Notes: generated by a model not told the origin, from the letters alone. Shown: positions 23,431 through 36,000, numbered from the stretch's first letter. The stretch: DNA of 64,000 nucleotides from Capra hircus (GCF_001704415.2 NC_030831.1:42702134-42766133), one strand, 5' to 3'. Made by a program: numbers and translations.

Positions 23431-24046
23431 CAAAACTATATTGTAACGGCTTTGTCAAGGTGTCAGTATAATCTAACACTGATCAAATGTTGCTGTGAGT
23501 TTACAGATACTGCTGAAGTCTGTAATGAACTGACTTTAACATATTTTTCCTTGATAATCTGGATGGGCCCCTTCAATCAGTAAGTCCTGAAAAGAACAGA
23601 TAATTGGCCTTAAAGTTGAAGCTTAAAGGTCTAAACTGTTATAAAATATAACTAAAATGCTTCATTTTGTTTCATTTTTGATTTTCAAGTTTAGTTAAGG
23701 GTCTGTCAATTCTGTTGAACTTTTCAAAGAACCAACTTTTGGTTTTGCTGATTCTCACTATGGTTTTTCTAGTCTCTGTTTCATTTAGCTCTGCTCTCAT
23801 CTTTATTTCTCCCTTCCTGTTGCTGGTTTGAGGTTTAATTCCTTTCCACTCCTTAAGGTGTAAATCTAGGTTATTGATTTAAGATCATTCTTTTTTTTTT
23901 CAATACAGTTGTTTACAGCTATAAATTCCCCCGTGAACACTGCTTTTGTGCATCCAATAAGTTTTAGCATGTTATGTTTTGTTTCCATTTGCCTTCAAAG
24001 TATTCTTTTTTATATATATGTATAGATTACTCTCTTCATACCATTT

Positions 24047-24371
24047 TAAATTTATTTATTTATTTATTTAAGGCTGTGCTGAGTCTTCATTGCTTTGTGT
24101 TGGCTTTCTCTAGTTGCGGTGAGTCGGGGGCTACCCTTCACAGTGCGTGGGTTTCTCATTGTAGTGGCTTCCCTTGTTGTGGAGCACAGGCGTGGTTTTT
24201 AGCACATGGGCTTGGTAGTTGCGGCTCATAGGCTCTAGAGCTCAAGCTCAGTAGCTGTGATGTACGGGCTTAGTTGTTCTGTGGTATGTGGAATCTTCCC
24301 TGACCAAGGATCAAACCTGTCCTCTTCATTGGCAGACAGAGTCTTAACCATTGCACCACCAGAGAAATCCT
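24047..24371 (-). repeat. CHR/ART2A-type long tRNA SINE, antisense
   Basis: Starts with a TTTA-repeat tail. It then has the ggctttctctagttgcggtg block, several ggctcatag/ggctcta repeats, and ends in an antisense tRNA-like head (cagagtcttaaccattgcac). Inserted in the L1 at 23655-25620. Confidence 0.82.
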
Positions 24372-24774
24372 TTAAATAATCTTAAATGTCCCTTGTAGTT
24401 ATCTCTTAGACTTGCTGGTGTCTAAGAATACATTGTTTAATTTCCATAGACCTATGAATTTTCCAATTTTCCTTCTGTTATTAATTTCTTAGTTTCATTC
24501 CATTGTACTTCGAGAAGATACTTTGTATGCTTTCAACCTTTTTAAATTTCCTGAGAATTTTTTCATGATCTAACATATGGTCCACCTGGGAGCATATTTC
24601 ATATAAACTTGAGAATAATATGTATCCTCCTAGTGTTGAGTGGAAGGTTTCATATTTATCTGTTAGGCCTAGTTGGTTTATAGTATTGTTCAAGTCTTCT
24701 TTTTCTTCATCATTCCTCTATTTAGGTGTTCTCTCCAGTATTGAAAGTGGGCTATTTAAATAGCCAGTTATTAC

Positions 24775-25083
24775 CAACCAATCCATTCTAAAGGAGATCA
24801 GTCCTGGGTGTTCTTTGGATGGAATGATGCTAACGCTGAAGCTCCAATACTTTGGCCACCTCATGCAAAGAGTTGACTCATTGGAAAAGACTCTGATGCT
24901 GGGAAGGATTGGGGGCAGGAGGAGAAGGGGAAGACAAAGGGTGAGATGGCTGGATGGCATCACCGACTCGATGCACATGAGTTTGAGTGAACTCCGGGAG
25001 TTGGTGATGGACAGGGAGGCCTGGCGTGCTGCAATTTATGGGGTCACAAAGAGTCGGACACGACTGTGCGATTGAACTGAACT
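24775..25083 (+). repeat. BovB LINE 3' end, nested in L1
   Basis: About 309 bp of sense BovB terminus: ccaatactttggccacctca, ggatgagatggctgg-type block, gatggacagggaggcctggc, gagtcggacacgactgtgcg and the gaactgaactg tail. Little diverged, so younger than its host L1. Confidence 0.93.
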
Positions 25084-25487
25084 GTATGATTATTTCTCCC
25101 TTTAAGTCTGCCAATTTGCTTGATGCATATATTTTTGGGCTCTGCTGTTTGTTGAGTAAATGTTTATCATTGTTACATCTTCTTGAATTGACCTTTTATC
25201 AATATACAATGTCCTTTTGTAAAGATTTTTGACTCAACATATATTTTGTCTAATATTAATGTAGCCACCTCAGTACTTTTTTAGTTATTATTTGCTATAC
25301 TTTACTTTTTACTTATTACTGCTTTGGTTATTATTAGGACATCTATCCTTTCACTTTCAACCAACTCTTCTTTGGATTTTAAATGAATCTCCTGCAGATA
25401 ATACATAATTGGGTTAAACTTTATTATGCATTTTGCTACCTTTATCTTTCATTGCAGAGTTTAGTCCAATTATATTAAAATATTTAC

Positions 25488-25509
25488 TGATAAGGCTAGA
25501 GCCTTATCA
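25488..25509. repeat. Perfect short palindrome
   Basis: Ten-base arms tgataaggct and agccttatca are separated by two bases, inside decayed antisense L1. Confidence 0.9.
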
Positions 25510-25671
25510 GGGATAAAGACACATTTCTGTTATTTAGCTGTGCTTTTCTATATGTCATAGCTTTTTGTTACTCATTTCCTCTATTACTTCTTCCTTTTTT
25601 ACTTTTGAAGGATGTTTGCCTATATAAGATTGTCTTTTAAAACACAGAAAATTTAATCAATTAGTTAATTC

Positions 25672-25795
25672 TTACATTGCATATATTCTTTTTGAGGTTC
25701 TTTTATATTGTAAGTTATTACATGATATTGAATATAATTCTGTATGCTATAGAGTAGGACTTTGTTGTATCTATCTTGTTCCAACCCTATAACGT
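25672..25795 (-). repeat. L1 3' end, antisense
   Basis: Contains attctttttgaggttctttt, tattacatgatattgaatat and ctatagagtaggactttgtt. This is a second L1 3' terminus, distinct from the preceding ORF2-region copy. Confidence 0.8.
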
Positions 25796-25807
25796 CTTCC
25801 AAACAAC

Positions 25808-26065
25808 AATGCTGCTGCTGCTGCTAAGTCGCTTCAGTCGTGTCCGACTCTGCGCGACCCCATAGATGGCAGCCCACCAGGCTCCCCCATCCCTGGGATT
25901 CTCCAGGCAAGAACACTGGGCTGCCATTTCCTTCTCCAACGCATGAAAGTGAAAAGTGAAAGTGAAGTCACTCAGTCGTGTCTGACTCCCAGCAACCCCA
26001 TGGACTGCAGCCCACCAGGCTCCTTCGTCCGTGGGATTTGCCAGGCAAGAGTACTATAGTGGGTT
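25808..26065 (-). repeat. Bov-A2 SINE dimer, antisense
   Basis: Two BovB-derived monomers in tandem joined by gtgaaagtgaagtcactcag, with a GCT-repeat tail at the low-coordinate end. The last monomer is cut at gtactatagtgggttg. Confidence 0.95.
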
Positions 26066-26559
26066 GACTAAATTAATTAACTGGAGTATAAGACCATCAA
26101 ATATATACTCTTTCAAAACGCTTTTTTCCCCTCCTGATCCTGCCCCAAAGACTCCTGGTTTCAGACTGGATCCTGCCTTGAAGACATCAAGTCTCCCCCA
26201 CCCCATTCCATCTCTCTGACCAGGGGAACTGGGGAAAGGGGTCTCAAGAGCTGAAGACTAAATGGGAATCCTCTAATTCTGTTATAAACCAGTACAAGTC
26301 CTGGTCTCACCCCCAAGCTACACATGTGTGCAACAGACCCAAAGGAGCTTTGAGAACTGAATTACAATATAAAGACCCACATGGGTCCCAGACTGACCCC
26401 TGAGGGGTGCATGTGCAGGGAAGGCCCAAATAGAAAACCAGATTTGAGAACTAACTGACATTGGAACCACCAGTCACAGAAAGTGAGACAAAGCTTGTGA
26501 GCTGAAACCAACCAGACTGATTGCCTGCTGGAAACAGAGAAACAAAGGTGGGGAGGGGG

Positions 26560-27600
26560 AAACCAACTTTCTCCAGAGGATTTAAGATGACCCAATGATT
26601 CATAACATAATATTCAAAGTGACCAGAATATAAACCCATATTACTTGGCATAGAAAACACCAGGAAAATCTGACCAAGTCCCAAGAGAAAAGACAATAAA
26701 GTCAATCTTGAAATTATCCAGATGTTTAAATTATTAGAAAATGACTTTAAAACATCCATTACAACCACACTCCATGAGCTCAAGGTAAACAATCTTGAAA
26801 TTAATGGAAAGATGGAAGCTGTCAGTAGAGAAACAGAAAAAAAGAGAAATTTAGAATTCAAAAAAATAAGTATCTGAAATTTAAAATTCACTTGATGGAC
26901 TCAATGGTAAAGTAGAGATGATAAAGAAATAAGCCAGTAACTTGAAGAGATTAATAGGAATTATCCACTGTGAATATCAGAGAGTAAAAGATTGGAAAAA
27001 AATTCATAGGTTCTCAGGCCTCAGATCAAAGGATCAAAGGTCCATGTTTGAGTCATTTCTGTCATTAGGTTTACTGAAGGGGAGGAGAGACTAGTGCAGA
27101 AAAAAGATTGGATGAGAGCCAAAAGTTCCCCAAATTTTTTGAAGACATAATCTATACATTCAACAAGCTCAGCAAACCCTAAAAAGGATGAACTTGAAAA
27201 AGCATGCCAGACTCAGAACAATCAACCTGCTAGAAACCCAAGGTAAAGAAAAACTCTGAAAGCAGAGAGAAGAAAATGTCACATTACACACAGGGGGACA
27301 GCAGTTTGAATTACTATGTGTTTTTCATCATAAATGATGAAGACCAGGATAGCTGGAACGACATCTTTAAAGTTATGAAGGAAAAGAATTACGAACCCAG
27401 AATTCTATACCCTGTGAAAACATCCTTCAGGAATGAAAGCAAATGAAGACCTTTTCAGATGAAGGAAAACAGAGAGTATTTGTCACCTGGAGATCTGCTC
27501 CAAAAGAAGCATGAATGTAGTTTCTTCAGGCTGAAGGGCAATGATACGAAAGGGAAATATGGAACCCCAGTCATGAGTAAGAGCAACAGGAAAGGGTAAA
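26560..27600 (+). repeat. L1 ORF1-region / HAL1-like remnant
   Basis: Follows L1/HAL1 ORF1 order: aaacatccattacaaccac, ttccccaaattttttgaaga, gaacccagaattctatacc, tgaaaacatccttcaggaat, aggaaaacagagagtatttg. Stops are frequent. The preceding 26066-26560 may belong to its 5' part but is not recognised. Confidence 0.65.
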
Positions 27601-27617
27601 AAGATACTTGTTCTTTT

Positions 27618-27653
27618 ACACACACACATACACACACTCACATACACACACCC
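27618..27653 (+). repeat. (CA)n microsatellite, interrupted
   Basis: Short acacacac runs broken by AT and CT steps. Confidence 0.9.
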
Positions 27654-27655
27654 CA

Positions 27656-27894
27656 ATTATAGCCATGCTCCAATTAACTCAGGGTATTTCTAGAAATGAT
27701 CTCTGTTTTTCTGGTTTTTGAAGTATTTTGTGTGCACGGGAATAATTGAGGGTATTATGCTGCCCATGTGTTTTGAGTACTCACTCTTATTTATACATGA
27801 AATATGAATTATCCAAAGCTATGTCACCTAATAAATAATAATTCATAAAGAGAATCATAAGAAAATGGGGGATATATTTAAAAGAAATCATATA

Positions 27895-27926
<32 letters not shown>

Positions 27927-28511
27927 CACACATTAACTTCAAGATGATTTCTCAAAGTAACTCAGATAGCAGATTCACAAAATAGGCAATTCATGGCCAG
28001 CATGACATGGCACCAACCTGAATAATATACACTGTTTTCTCTTGTTATTAAGCAGAAGAAATTCAACATTAATGGAAGGAATAAATAACAAGAAGGAAAA
28101 AGTAGAGTTTTTCCAATCAACTTTAACTTGGGTTTTTTTGACTGATTTTGTTTGTTTTTAATATATTTCCTCAAATAGAGCTTTAAAAAAGACAACAGTT
28201 ACTCCATAGACTCCATCCAAGAATTGGGATTTAAACATAAATCTAGCTCCTCATTTATTACACTCTTGAAAGAATTCAGAGGTTATTGCTATAGTCACCA
28301 CTTCTGATCTATGGTTTCATGTGATGTTAAAGGTGACTTTTAATATGAAAGATCTATGATTCCCATGGCTGTAAGCTAATCTGGGAATTTTCTTATTAAG
28401 AAGCAATGCATCCCCCTATTTGAGCAGTTCTTGCAGAAGAGCTCTGAGCCTTATGCAATCTTCTTTGCGGTGAGAATGAAACAGCAAAAAAAATTCACTG
28501 ATATGGTTTTA
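27656..28511. other. intronic unique sequence with a TA/TG microsatellite
   Basis: A (TA)n/(TG)n tract lies at about 27889-27933. Otherwise nothing recognised. Confidence 0.55.
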
Positions 28512-28514
28512 TGG

Positions 28515-28724
28515 ATAGTGGTTTAGTCACTAAGTTGTGTCTGACTCTTGTGACCCCACGGACTGTAGTCTGCCAGGCTCCTCTGTCCATAGGATTTTCC
28601 AGGCAAGAATACTGCAGTGGGTTGCCATTTCCTTCTCCAGAGGATCATCCCAACCCAGGAGTTGAACCCAGGTTTCCTGCACTACAGGCAGATTCTTTAC
28701 CAACTGAGCTGCCAGGGAAGCCCC
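28515..28724 (-). repeat. Bov-tA SINE, antisense, full length
   Basis: From gtggtttagtcactaagttg to the complete antisense head ctgagctgccagggaagccc. Moderately diverged. Confidence 0.94.
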
Positions 28725-29046
28725 CAAGTTAATGAATTAAATGCAAATTCTTTATAAATACAGAGTTTGAAAAGGTTCTTTTAAAAAATACTTTTTAAAG
28801 TCTCCTTTAGCCTTCCCCAAGATACTTTTATTATCTGACTACAATTTATTTAGAAAGACATAGTAGAAGCACCATGTGGCCTATATACATGGCATTTAGA
28901 AAAAAATACTTGGAAAGCAGGTATTTCTATTTTATGAATCGCCCATAACATTAGGCTCCAGACAGAAGAAATGAAATGCAAGTTGATACATAAAACTTTT
29001 TTCTTTTTCTCTTCAAAATGAGATTGAATATAAATACCTATTAGAT

Positions 29047-29220
29047 GGGCTTCCTGGTGGCTCAGTGGTAAAAGAATCCGCTTGCAATGCAGAAGCCACA
29101 GGAGATGCGGGTTCAATCCCTGGGTCAGGAAGATCCCCTGGAGGGAAATCTCCAATATTCTTTCCTGGAGAATCCCATGGACAGAGGAGCCTAAAGGGCT
29201 ATGGTCCATAGGGTCACAAA
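29047..29220 (+). repeat. Bov-tA SINE, 3'-truncated, left arm of a foldback
   Basis: Head gggcttcctggtggctcagt and body up to ggtcacaaa, where it meets the inverted copy at 29221. About 18 bp are missing from the middle of the body and the terminal part is lost. Confidence 0.93.
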
Positions 29221-29414
29221 GTGAAATTGCTCAGTCGTGTCTGACTCTTTGCGACCCCATGGACTGCAGCCTATCAGGCTCCTCTGTCCATGGGATTTTC
29301 CAGGCAAGAGTGCTGGAGTGGATTGCCATTTCCTTCTCCAGGGGATCTTCCTGACCCAGGAATTGAACCCGGGTCTCCTGGATTGCAGGCAGACGCTTTA
29401 CCGTCTGAGCCACC
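29221..29414 (-). repeat. Bov-tA SINE, antisense, right arm of a foldback
   Basis: Near-consensus antisense copy (attgctcagtcgtgtctgac to gctttaccgtctgagccacc) directly abutting the sense copy. Confidence 0.95.
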
Positions 29415-29536
29415 ACTGAATTGACTTAGCATGCGTTATCTGGAAAGAGCATGCTGCGACTTCAAAACACACTGGACAGTCAGGCTTCAAGGCTAAGTAT
29501 AAGAAGGTGCTAACACTCAACATCTGACTTACAAGA

Positions 29537-29566
29537 AGTTTTGTGCCATTTCATTGGCACAAAACT
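29537..29566. repeat. Perfect 11-bp hairpin
   Basis: Arms agttttgtgcc and ggcacaaaact around an 8-base loop, in otherwise unique sequence. No TA duplication was seen that would make it a clear MITE. Confidence 0.85.
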
Positions 29567-31427
29567 AATATGAATGGGAGAAGAAATACACACTGACCAC
29601 ATAAGCTGTTTGAAATCTCAGCGAGGCCATCATTCTAGCACTGCTCAGAACCCTTTTCTGCTAAAAAGAATGAGTCAGAGAGGCTTTCTGGGAACACTGC
29701 AGAAGCAATGGAAGAATAAACGACGAGCTTATTCGCCCAGAATTCTTCCCGCCTGAACCAGAAGCTTCCACGGCATGTCTCCAAGTGGGACTTGGAATTC
29801 CCCCGTGCCCCGCCCCTTAATCCTCCTTTGCAAAAGCTCAGTTCTCTATTTCCAATTTTGTTGTTGGCAGATTATTGAAGCCAAAACAATATTTTCCCCT
29901 CTCCCTTCCCATTTGGATCTATCCTTTATTACTCTGGCTTTATGTACTATTACTTAATAAGTTTTAAAGTGTTGTAATCTCTTCTAAAAGTTTCTCCACA
30001 CCAAAGCTGATATGATCAGAGAGAAAACAGTGCTTGGGGTATGCAGGGTTGGCGGGAAGGGGCCAGGAAAGGGGATGTGAAGCCTTCAGTATCATGTGTC
30101 CACTCCTGCCGTGCTTCCAAACTTACCACTTGTGACCAGGTCTCGTTGCTTCTACATCTTTCCTTACCACTTTGAGCACAAGGACCTCCCTCTGACCCCT
30201 ACATTGCATAGTGTCTGTATCTAACACTTGGTATCTTACAGTGTGAGTTGCTGTCCTGGGCTGGCTACCAGGAGACAGCCTCTGAGTTGGGGCTGCTGTG
30301 CAGACAGTTACTAGGGGAAGAGCTCTAGGCAAGGACATGAGAGGGGACTGAGGGGCAGGACTGAGGCAGGGGAGATGCTGGCCTGGAAAGAAGCTCCAGG
30401 GGGCCCTCAGCTGGTCCTTGGGAAGCCTGGAGTGGGAATGGCCCTTCGCAGATACCTAGGACTGAGGCAACAGGGCTAAGTGTTTGCACCTCACCCACTC
30501 CATTGCTGACCAGAAATTTGATGTGGGCTGTCCCTACAGATGAGTGTAACCTGCAGCTTCCTACAGGTGAAGACAGTCCCCAGGGAGGAACCAGCTGCAG
30601 GCCTACAGTCAGGAATATCCACGGGAGACTGGCACCATGACCACTGGGCCACTGGGCCTTCTGATTCTAGACACTGAATGGCCTCAGACAGACCATAAGC
30701 ATCCTAGAAGTAGGGACTTTTTCCAGCACAGGGAAAGCTTCGCAGGAAACTCATGGCTAAATATCTGTGAGGCAAGAAGCAAGTGGGAGGGCATGAGGTT
30801 GTGGGGGTCTTCCAATTCCAGAAAATTCCAAGAGCCGGGGGCTTCCAGGTGACAGAGTAATTCATGGTAAGAACTACTTTCTTGGCTCTAAACATGTAGA
30901 GATCATAGGTAAACTGTGAAGAGGGTCACCAGAAACACATAACCAGTCAGTCACACAAGATAAATATTTCTAAGGTTAGAAACGGGACAGAAATGAAAAG
31001 CTGCGAGCAGGCATCCTTGAGGCAGACACTGGAGACCAAAGTGGGCTTCCTGGGGAGCATTTCATTACAGGCTCAGTGTCAGCAAGGAGGCCACTGTAGG
31101 AATCACTGATTAAAACAGGGGTTTGGGTTACAGCTCCCCAGTTTTCAAAATGATGCTGGAAAAGCATCTATGGTTTATAAGGAGATTAGGGAAGACAGAG
31201 GTTGTAGGTATGACTAGTGAGAAAGCCTGAATACCCAGCATCATCCAAGGGCACATCTTAACTCTCCATCCCCAGGGGTCCAGGTGGGAAAAACACAAAA
31301 GTGTCAGAAGGAGAGATGAGCACAGAGGTGTGGAGGAAGGGCTTGAATAAGAGCAGAGAGAGAGACAGAAGGAATGAGACAAAGAACAAGAACTTCTCTT
31401 TCAATACGAGGAAACAAAACATAATTC
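29567..31427. other. intronic unique sequence
   Basis: No repeat recognised. Moderately GC-rich at 30050-30850. Short frames have no recognisable product. Confidence 0.5.
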
Positions 31428-31442
31428 AAAAGCATATAAAGA

Positions 31443-31567
31443 GGGACTTCCTTGGTGGTCCAGTGATTAAGATTGCACTTCCAATGCAGGGGAGGCAGAT
31501 TCAATCCCTGGTCAGAGACAAAGGTCCTACATGCCTCTCAGCACGGCCAAAAGATTAAAAAATTTTA
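31443..31567 (+). repeat. CHR-family tRNA SINE with TSD
   Basis: Head gacttccttggtggtccagt and box-B-like gattcaatccctggtc, then cacggccaaaag and an A-rich tail. Target duplication aaaagcatataaaga at 31428-31442 and aaaagcatatgaaga at 31568-31582. Confidence 0.92.
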
Positions 31568-31838
31568 AAAAGCATATGAAGAAACATAAAGCCAGAAAAG
31601 ATAACTGGGACATGGATTCACCAAAGCAAAAATTAAAAATTGTGAAACATGCTGAAAATGACTTTAAACTAAGTTGTTTGGGATCCACAAAAAATAAATT
31701 AATTAAATCTTGAAATGTAAACAAGAAATTATTTTTTACAAACAGAAATGAAGAAGATAACACCGACAAAAGCAACTATATGTCTTAGGAATTTACAACA
31801 TAGCCATATAATTAGTGAATTACATCAGTAGATACACT

Positions 31839-32116
31839 GCTGCTGCTGCTGTTAAGTCGCTTCAGTAGTGTCCGATTCTATGCGACCCCACAGATGGCAG
31901 CCCACCAGGCTCCCCCGTCCCTGGGATTCTCCAGGCAAGAACACTGGAGTGGGTTGCCATTTCCTTCTCCAGTGCGTGAAAGTGAAAAGTGGAAGTGAAG
32001 TCCCTTAGTTGTATCTGACTCTTAGCGACCCGGTGGACTGCAGCCCACCAGGCTCCTCCATCCATGGGATTTTCCAGGCAAGAGTACTGGAGTGGGATGC
32101 CATTGCCTTCTCCAAA
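31839..32116 (-). repeat. Bov-A2 SINE dimer, antisense, complete, with TSD
   Basis: GCT-repeat tail, two monomers, linker gtgaaagtgaaaagtggaag, and a complete end at cattgccttctcc. Target duplication tagatacact at 31829-31838 and 32117-32126 is perfect. Confidence 0.96.
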
Positions 32117-32348
32117 TAGATACACTAAGCTGTATCTATTGCTTGGTTGGATACCAAGGCAAAGATAAATTTAGTGAAGTGGATGGCAGTACAGAGTTCA
32201 CTCAGAACTCAACACAGAGTAACAAGGAAGAAATTAAACAGTAGCTGGGAGACGCAAAGGGTAGGCTGAGAGAATTCTACTTATGCGTGGTTAGGAATTC
32301 CAGAAGAGCAGCATAAATAGGGAAAGAAATATTTTGATGAATTGTCTT

Positions 32349-32455
32349 CTGTTCATTTGTTAATTTATTCATAAACAAACAAGTGTTTGATGCCTCCTAT
32401 GTGAGAGTCACCTTGCTGAGACTTCAGCCTTCCAGCACAGAACAAGAACACAGTG
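32349..32455 (-). repeat. L2 3' terminus, antisense
   Basis: gttcatttgttaatttattc, then tgatgcctcctatgtgagag and cacagaacaagaacacagtg follow the antisense L2 tail order. Diverged. Confidence 0.5.
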
Positions 32456-32876
32456 AGATCAGACATGCTACCGAAGAGCAGAGGAAGGGCCGGGTGCACC
32501 ATAAAGATGGTAAAAGTTGGACAGAAATTGGAAGTAACAGCTTTGTTTAGTTGGAAACAACATATGTAAAAATACACTGGGGCATGAAAATAGGTTGGAG
32601 GAGCCAAAGATTTCAACTGAATTAAAAATTCTAACAATAAATCCTCCAGCTCCAAGGACCAGACCAGTAAAGATCTTAGATGAGGACACAGTTCTGCCCT
32701 CCCCATGTAAAAGCACACAGACAATATGTGAACAAATCAATAAAGGCCATGCATGAGCCAGTAAAACCTAATTTGTGGGCACGGAATCTTGAAGTCAGGT
32801 TAACACGCAAATGTCATGATTTATCTCGATTTTTTTCAAGCAAATCATCTTAAAAGCTGATAAGTAGAGGTAGATT

Positions 32877-33067
32877 GGGCTTCCCTGATAGCTCAGTTGG
32901 AAAAGAATCTGCCTGCAATGCCAGAGACCCAGGTTCAGTTTCTGGGTCAGGAAGATCCGCTAGAGAAGGGACAGGCTACCTACTCCAGTATTCTGGCCTG
33001 GAGAATTCCATGGACTGGATAGTCCATGGGGTCGCAAAGAGTCAGACACAACTGAGCAACTTTCACA
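32877..33067 (+). repeat. Bov-tA SINE with TSD
   Basis: Full head and body, with a 10-15 bp gap in the body near ggactggatagtccatgggg. Target duplication tagaggtagatt, perfect over 12 bp, at 32865-32876 and 33068-33079. Confidence 0.95.
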
Positions 33068-33079
33068 TAGAGGTAGATT

Positions 33080-36000
33080 TGGCCCTGGGGCTGTAGTTTG
33101 TGTGCTTCAGCCCCACAGAAGCTGAAGCAAAACGTTCGCAAGTTAGAAAAGCAAGCGACTGAGTTCTGATATTCGAGAAATTGCCTAGCAGGCATCCCCC
33201 TGGTTCCATGATGTCTGAGGGTCAGTCCCATTCACAGGGAACAAACAAAGCAGGTGTTGATTCAGCCTGACCAGGTCGTAAACACTGGCGCCCACCGCTG
33301 GCCTTCACATGGCCGCCTTCCCCAGAGAGGACCCACCACACACTTTCACTTTCTCTAATTTCACCAATCCCAAGAAGAAATCGAGCCAACATTCAGAACT
33401 CCAGTTGTAAATATACACTGGATTCTTAATGTCATGAGGTAGTTGTCTTGTTGCGATGTTCTATGAGAGGGGGGAAAAAGAAAGCTATTCAGGTAGAAAT
33501 GTATTAAAACACACAGGACGTTGTATAAGCACACTGAAAATTTCCTGCTAAAGTCTGAAAGGCTGAACTATGGAAAAGAGGCCAAATTGAATAACTCAAG
33601 TTCAAGCACCCAAAGAAAAAGGCTTTCCTAGCACATTCTCACGGCCCTGCGTGGGCGGGTTTGGCGGACAGCAGGCCAATACAAACATCCAACGTGGAGA
33701 TGAAGAATTCTCTTCATGCAATCAATTGATTAACCAGCCCCACTCGGAGAGAGAAAGGCGTTTCCAAGGGCACAAGCTCTGAGGCCTCTCGTTGAGTGGC
33801 CAATGCCTTTGCATGAAGTCAAGGGCAGACTTCAGCCAACAGATTCAAAGGCAGGGGTCAGGAAGCTGCCCTGCCCTCTGCAGAGCTCCCCACCCTCCCC
33901 TGCCATGAGCCTCGTTCTTCCTCCTGGAAGCCATGAGCCTCATCCTTTCTCTTGGAGGCAGGACAGCCCTCAGAGGCTGAATAAGGCTGGGGGCATCAGG
34001 AACGTGTATGATATTTACTCAAGCTGGGAAAACTTTTCATGTAAAAGTGAAACCTCTGAGCTAGTGCTTTGGGCCAATTCGGTAAACCACCTACAGGACA
34101 AAGAGAAGCGGGTTACCACTATTTTTCGCTGCTTTTACTTTTTTTTTTTTTTAACCATGTTACAACTTCTGCCCCTTGGAACCTAAGGGTCCAAGGTTTT
34201 TGGATGGTCTCCGTGTTTCTCTTCCCAGGCCTGAGAAGGTGAGGCAGAGCATGGTTCATCCACTGTCACATCGTCTTTCTGCACAGATGCCCTGCCCAGG
34301 CCTGGAGCTCTGGGTCTCCACGTGGCACCTGGAGAGGGGCTATCAGTGGTCAGTCCCCGGAGTGCCAGCAGTCGGGGACCAACCTTACTGCTCACTGCCT
34401 CCCTATAGGTGGAAACCCTGCCAAGTCCAGAGGAAAACATGCAGAAAGAGGGAGTAATTTAGATATTCACCAGATGTGGCTTCTGACTGGAGATCCTAGC
34501 CCTCGTCACCCCTGATTCTGGGGTGTCACATGTTTGTCAGACTACTCAGTGCCCCAACTTCAATCCTCAGGGACTGTACTGCAGCCCAGGTGTAGCAGAG
34601 GGCAGCCATTTGAGAATAAATGCTTCAGTCATTCTCAAGATGATTCAAAATATAAGAAGTGTGGTTGGCTGTCCACACGTTTACTTTCAACCAAGCAGCA
34701 GCCTTGGGGAGTTGGGTCAGAGAGGATATGGAAGGAAAAAAATATAAAATAAATAGTACACACCTAAAATCTGCTCTGCAAAACAAGGTGTCAAAATCCA
34801 GAGGGAGCACTTTTTAAAAGCAGTTTTGAGGTTCATGGGTCGCATTTCTGAGAACTTCAGTTGTCTTAGTTTATCATTCAGAGGAGGAAAGACCCTTCTA
34901 CATGTTGCTCCCCAAATTCTCACCACCTTCCAGCAAGGAGGCTTTGTCAGATGAGAGCCCTTGGCAACACGTCACCCTAGGGGACAGATATGTGACATCC
35001 TACATTGACCAGAGGCCTCCAGAAGGCAGGAGTGAAGTATCACAGCCTGGGAACACTCCTGAACGTTGGCACAGTGCTTGACACTTCCCATCCAATGTCA
35101 CCAGAAGGACATGACAAGATGTGAAAACTGTGGGAGAGGAGCTGCTCCCAGAGCAGTGATCCCAGTGCCTGTGGGTGTGCACAGCCGACCAGAAGACCTT
35201 GTAGGGCTCGTTGAACCACTAGGCCTGTTTGTGGAATTCTGCACCAAGGGACCTGCAAATGGTAAGGAGTGAGGAAACCACCAGGTGATGGAGTCCACTC
35301 CCCTGGAGGCCGGCTGATCTCAGGGAGCATTCTTTTGGTTGTTAGCCTCCTGGGTCTTCTGCACCAAGCTCTCCCACAATCACTCATTCTTCCAGCCATT
35401 AGCTTCCTGCATGGAGCTCTCCTGCAGTCCCTCTAGGAAAACAATGACTTGGAAACAAGGCTTACCTTCTACCCCATGGGACTCTGCCCTGTCCTTCCCT
35501 TCTACCTCTCTTGCCAGGAAGCCCAGTTTGGTTCCACACTGATTGAGCATCAGCCATGAACAGCCACTCCCTCCAGCTTCACATTGATGGAGAGTCAGAG
35601 CCTCGGTCTGGGGTGTCTCCACACTCCAGGGAGTGGTCCAGGTGCAGACTAATGACCATCCACATGCCTCATCGAGCTGTGTTCACATCTGCTCTTGGCG
35701 GGAGTAAGATATCCAGCTTTGCTGGCTGGGAGTCTTCCTGTCCTGCTGACCCAGCAGGAGAGACAGTTTGTATTGTTACCATCTTGTTCCCTTGGGGAAC
35801 ACACACAGGTGACCATGACTAACTGCCTCGTGACCTGGTGTGTTTATCTCCCCAGCCCCGTGCTTCCCTCTCTGGCTGCAGGGCTGCGGGGCAGCCATCA
35901 GCCAGCCCTGCTTCTCTTTGTTCTCTGCACTCTCGAGTCCTGGACAGTGAGTCATCCACACAGGGGGCTCCAGGGAGAGGCACAGACTGTCCTCAACTTG

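Larger units (their letters stand above)
23655..25620 (-). repeat. L1 ORF2-region copy, antisense, split by two later insertions
   Basis: Three collinear antisense L1 pieces: 23655-24046 (ctctgtttcatttagctctg), 24372-24774 (catatggtccacctgggagc) and 25084-25620 (tcctttcactttcaacc). They are interrupted by a CHR-type SINE and a BovB tail. No intact frame remains. Confidence 0.8.

Noticed and set aside
25808..26065. Repeat-spacer-repeat look
   Set aside because: It is the two-monomer Bov-A2 SINE, not a CRISPR array; the genome is eukaryotic.
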